Below are positions 59,871 through 60,512 of a DNA stretch of 60,512 nucleotides, piece by piece. Below the pieces are notes generated by a model, which saw only the letters and a list, made by a program, of their open reading frames with translations, was not told where the DNA came from and did not search any database. Where the stretch lies: contig JAYMTF010000065.1 of NCBI GenBank assembly GCA_036897485.1, forward strand, positions 1 through 60,512. Direction: 5' to 3'. A program made the position numbers and the translations under genes. This DNA is from Pelargonium nanum (lineage: Eukaryota > Streptophyta > Magnoliopsida > Geraniales > Geraniaceae). Each line of letters begins with the position of its first letter. Within the stretch, counting starts at the first letter, position 1.

Positions 59871-60334
59871 TAGACTGATGATCTAGATCTGTGTTTCTGG
59901 CTAGCACCAGAGAAAAAGAGGGTGTTATGAAAAGTTAATGTGGTTATGGACACTTCTCAATTACCATTGTTTTGATCGCCAAAACATTGATGCCTCCGCC
60001 TCCAAAAGAAATTAAATAAAATCACTTCCATATTTTAATTTCTTTAGTGTGGCCCAATACATGAGTTTCAAAATGTGGGGTGCATTGATTCTGTGCGTGC
60101 AGATCCGATTCTGCCTAATATATACAAAGCTTATAATATTTTTAGATAATGTCACTTTCAATAAAGAATTAATTTTCTGTAAAAATGTTGTTATGTGGCA
60201 TATATAGATTTATTAGCGGCAAAAGAGTTCGGCAAAAGAATTAATTAGCACACAAGTCTAATATTAAACAGCCGTTTTTCAGTCAGAAATTAAATGAAAT
60301 TTATTGTAATCATTGCACAAACCTCAGCACACAT
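59871..60334. other. Spacer upstream of the acyl-activating enzyme gene
   Basis: AT-rich DNA holding the promoter of the gene at the right edge. No other feature was recognised. Confidence 0.5.
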
Positions 60335-60340
60335 TATATA
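60335..60340 (+). promoter_or_regulatory. TATA box of the acyl-activating enzyme gene
   Basis: TATATA 70 bp before the ATG at 60410, with an expected start near 60368. Confidence 0.5.
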
Positions 60341-60409
60341 GTTCCATTCTCAACGAGGCCATTCATCATCTAAAACTTGACTGTCTCACAATCAAAGAGC
60401 AAAGAAGAA

Positions 60410-60512
60410 ATGGAATTGCTAAAGCCGTCTCCGGCCAATTCAGCACCTCTAACTCCACTGGGATTTCTTGACCGAGCCGCCACTGTGTACGGCGACAGCC
60501 CCTCCGTCGTCT
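60410..60512 (+). CDS. Acyl-activating enzyme (AMP-binding synthetase), 5' end only
   Basis: The first 34 codons of a gene cut by the window edge. The N terminus MELLKPSPANSAPLTPLGFL continues DRAATVYGDSPSVV. This is the characteristic start of the plant acyl-activating enzyme branch that includes butyrate/benzoate-CoA ligase-like proteins, which join carboxylic acids to CoA via an acyl-AMP. The substrate, active site and any C-terminal peroxisomal signal lie outside. The start is supported by a TATA box 70 bp upstream and an AAATGG context. Confidence 0.82.
   Translation, partial: MELLKPSPANSAPLTPLGFLDRAATVYGDSPSVV

Overview
This is nuclear DNA from a flowering plant, almost certainly a eudicot and probably a rosid. 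The evidence is AT-rich spacers, GT-AG introns of about 80 bp to 1 kb, plastid-targeted enzymes encoded in the nucleus, and plant-only families (XTH, HIPP, DUF761, LWD, chloroplast GAPDH-A). A Rosaceae origin is a guess from the look of the proteins. There are no operons, CRISPR arrays or prokaryotic signals. Splice sites below were placed by hand from reading frame, GT-AG borders and protein continuity; every multi-exon model given keeps frame across all junctions.

Layout: 1-1.74 kb, spacer with a probable Copia LTR at the left edge. 2.7-6.7 kb (+), 13-exon NIPA8/9-type magnesium transporter. 7.07-7.95 kb (+), SRC2-like C2 protein. 8.1-14.7 kb (-), a tandem pair of DUF2921 multi-pass membrane protein genes, the upstream one carrying a frameshift. 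15.7-16.3 kb (-) and 22.0-22.5 kb (+), two diverging DUF761 genes on either side of a repeat-rich 5.6 kb spacer holding a SINE with perfect target-site duplications and a GC-rich LTR-like island. 22.9-23.2 kb, a TRIM-like mini-LTR element. 23.8-28.0 kb (-), divergent full-length Tudor-SN (15 exons). 30.3-35.7 kb (+), Integrator subunit 7. 37.3-41.2 kb (+), OTU deubiquitinase. 42.4-43.6 kb (+), XTH. 46.1-47.6 kb (-), organellar TyrRS. 48.4-50.5 kb (-), GAPA. 53.0-54.0 kb (+), HIPP. 56.7-57.7 kb (-), LWD WD40 protein. 59.7-59.9 kb (-), a possible 67-aa small gene. 60.4 kb (+), the first 34 codons of an acyl-activating enzyme, cut by the window edge.

Most genes are unrelated housekeeping or cell-wall functions. 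Two kinds of order stand out. The NIPA8-type, GAPA and LWD genes share a neighbourhood that is also linked in Arabidopsis, so this is an old syntenic block. The DUF2921 and DUF761 pairs look like local duplications. No clearly new biological system was found. The most interesting items are the RING-less DUF2921 tandem pair with one frameshifted copy, the divergent Tudor-SN with a slippage-prone coding repeat, two small retroposons with intact target-site duplications, and paired TGGGCC palindromes in promoters.
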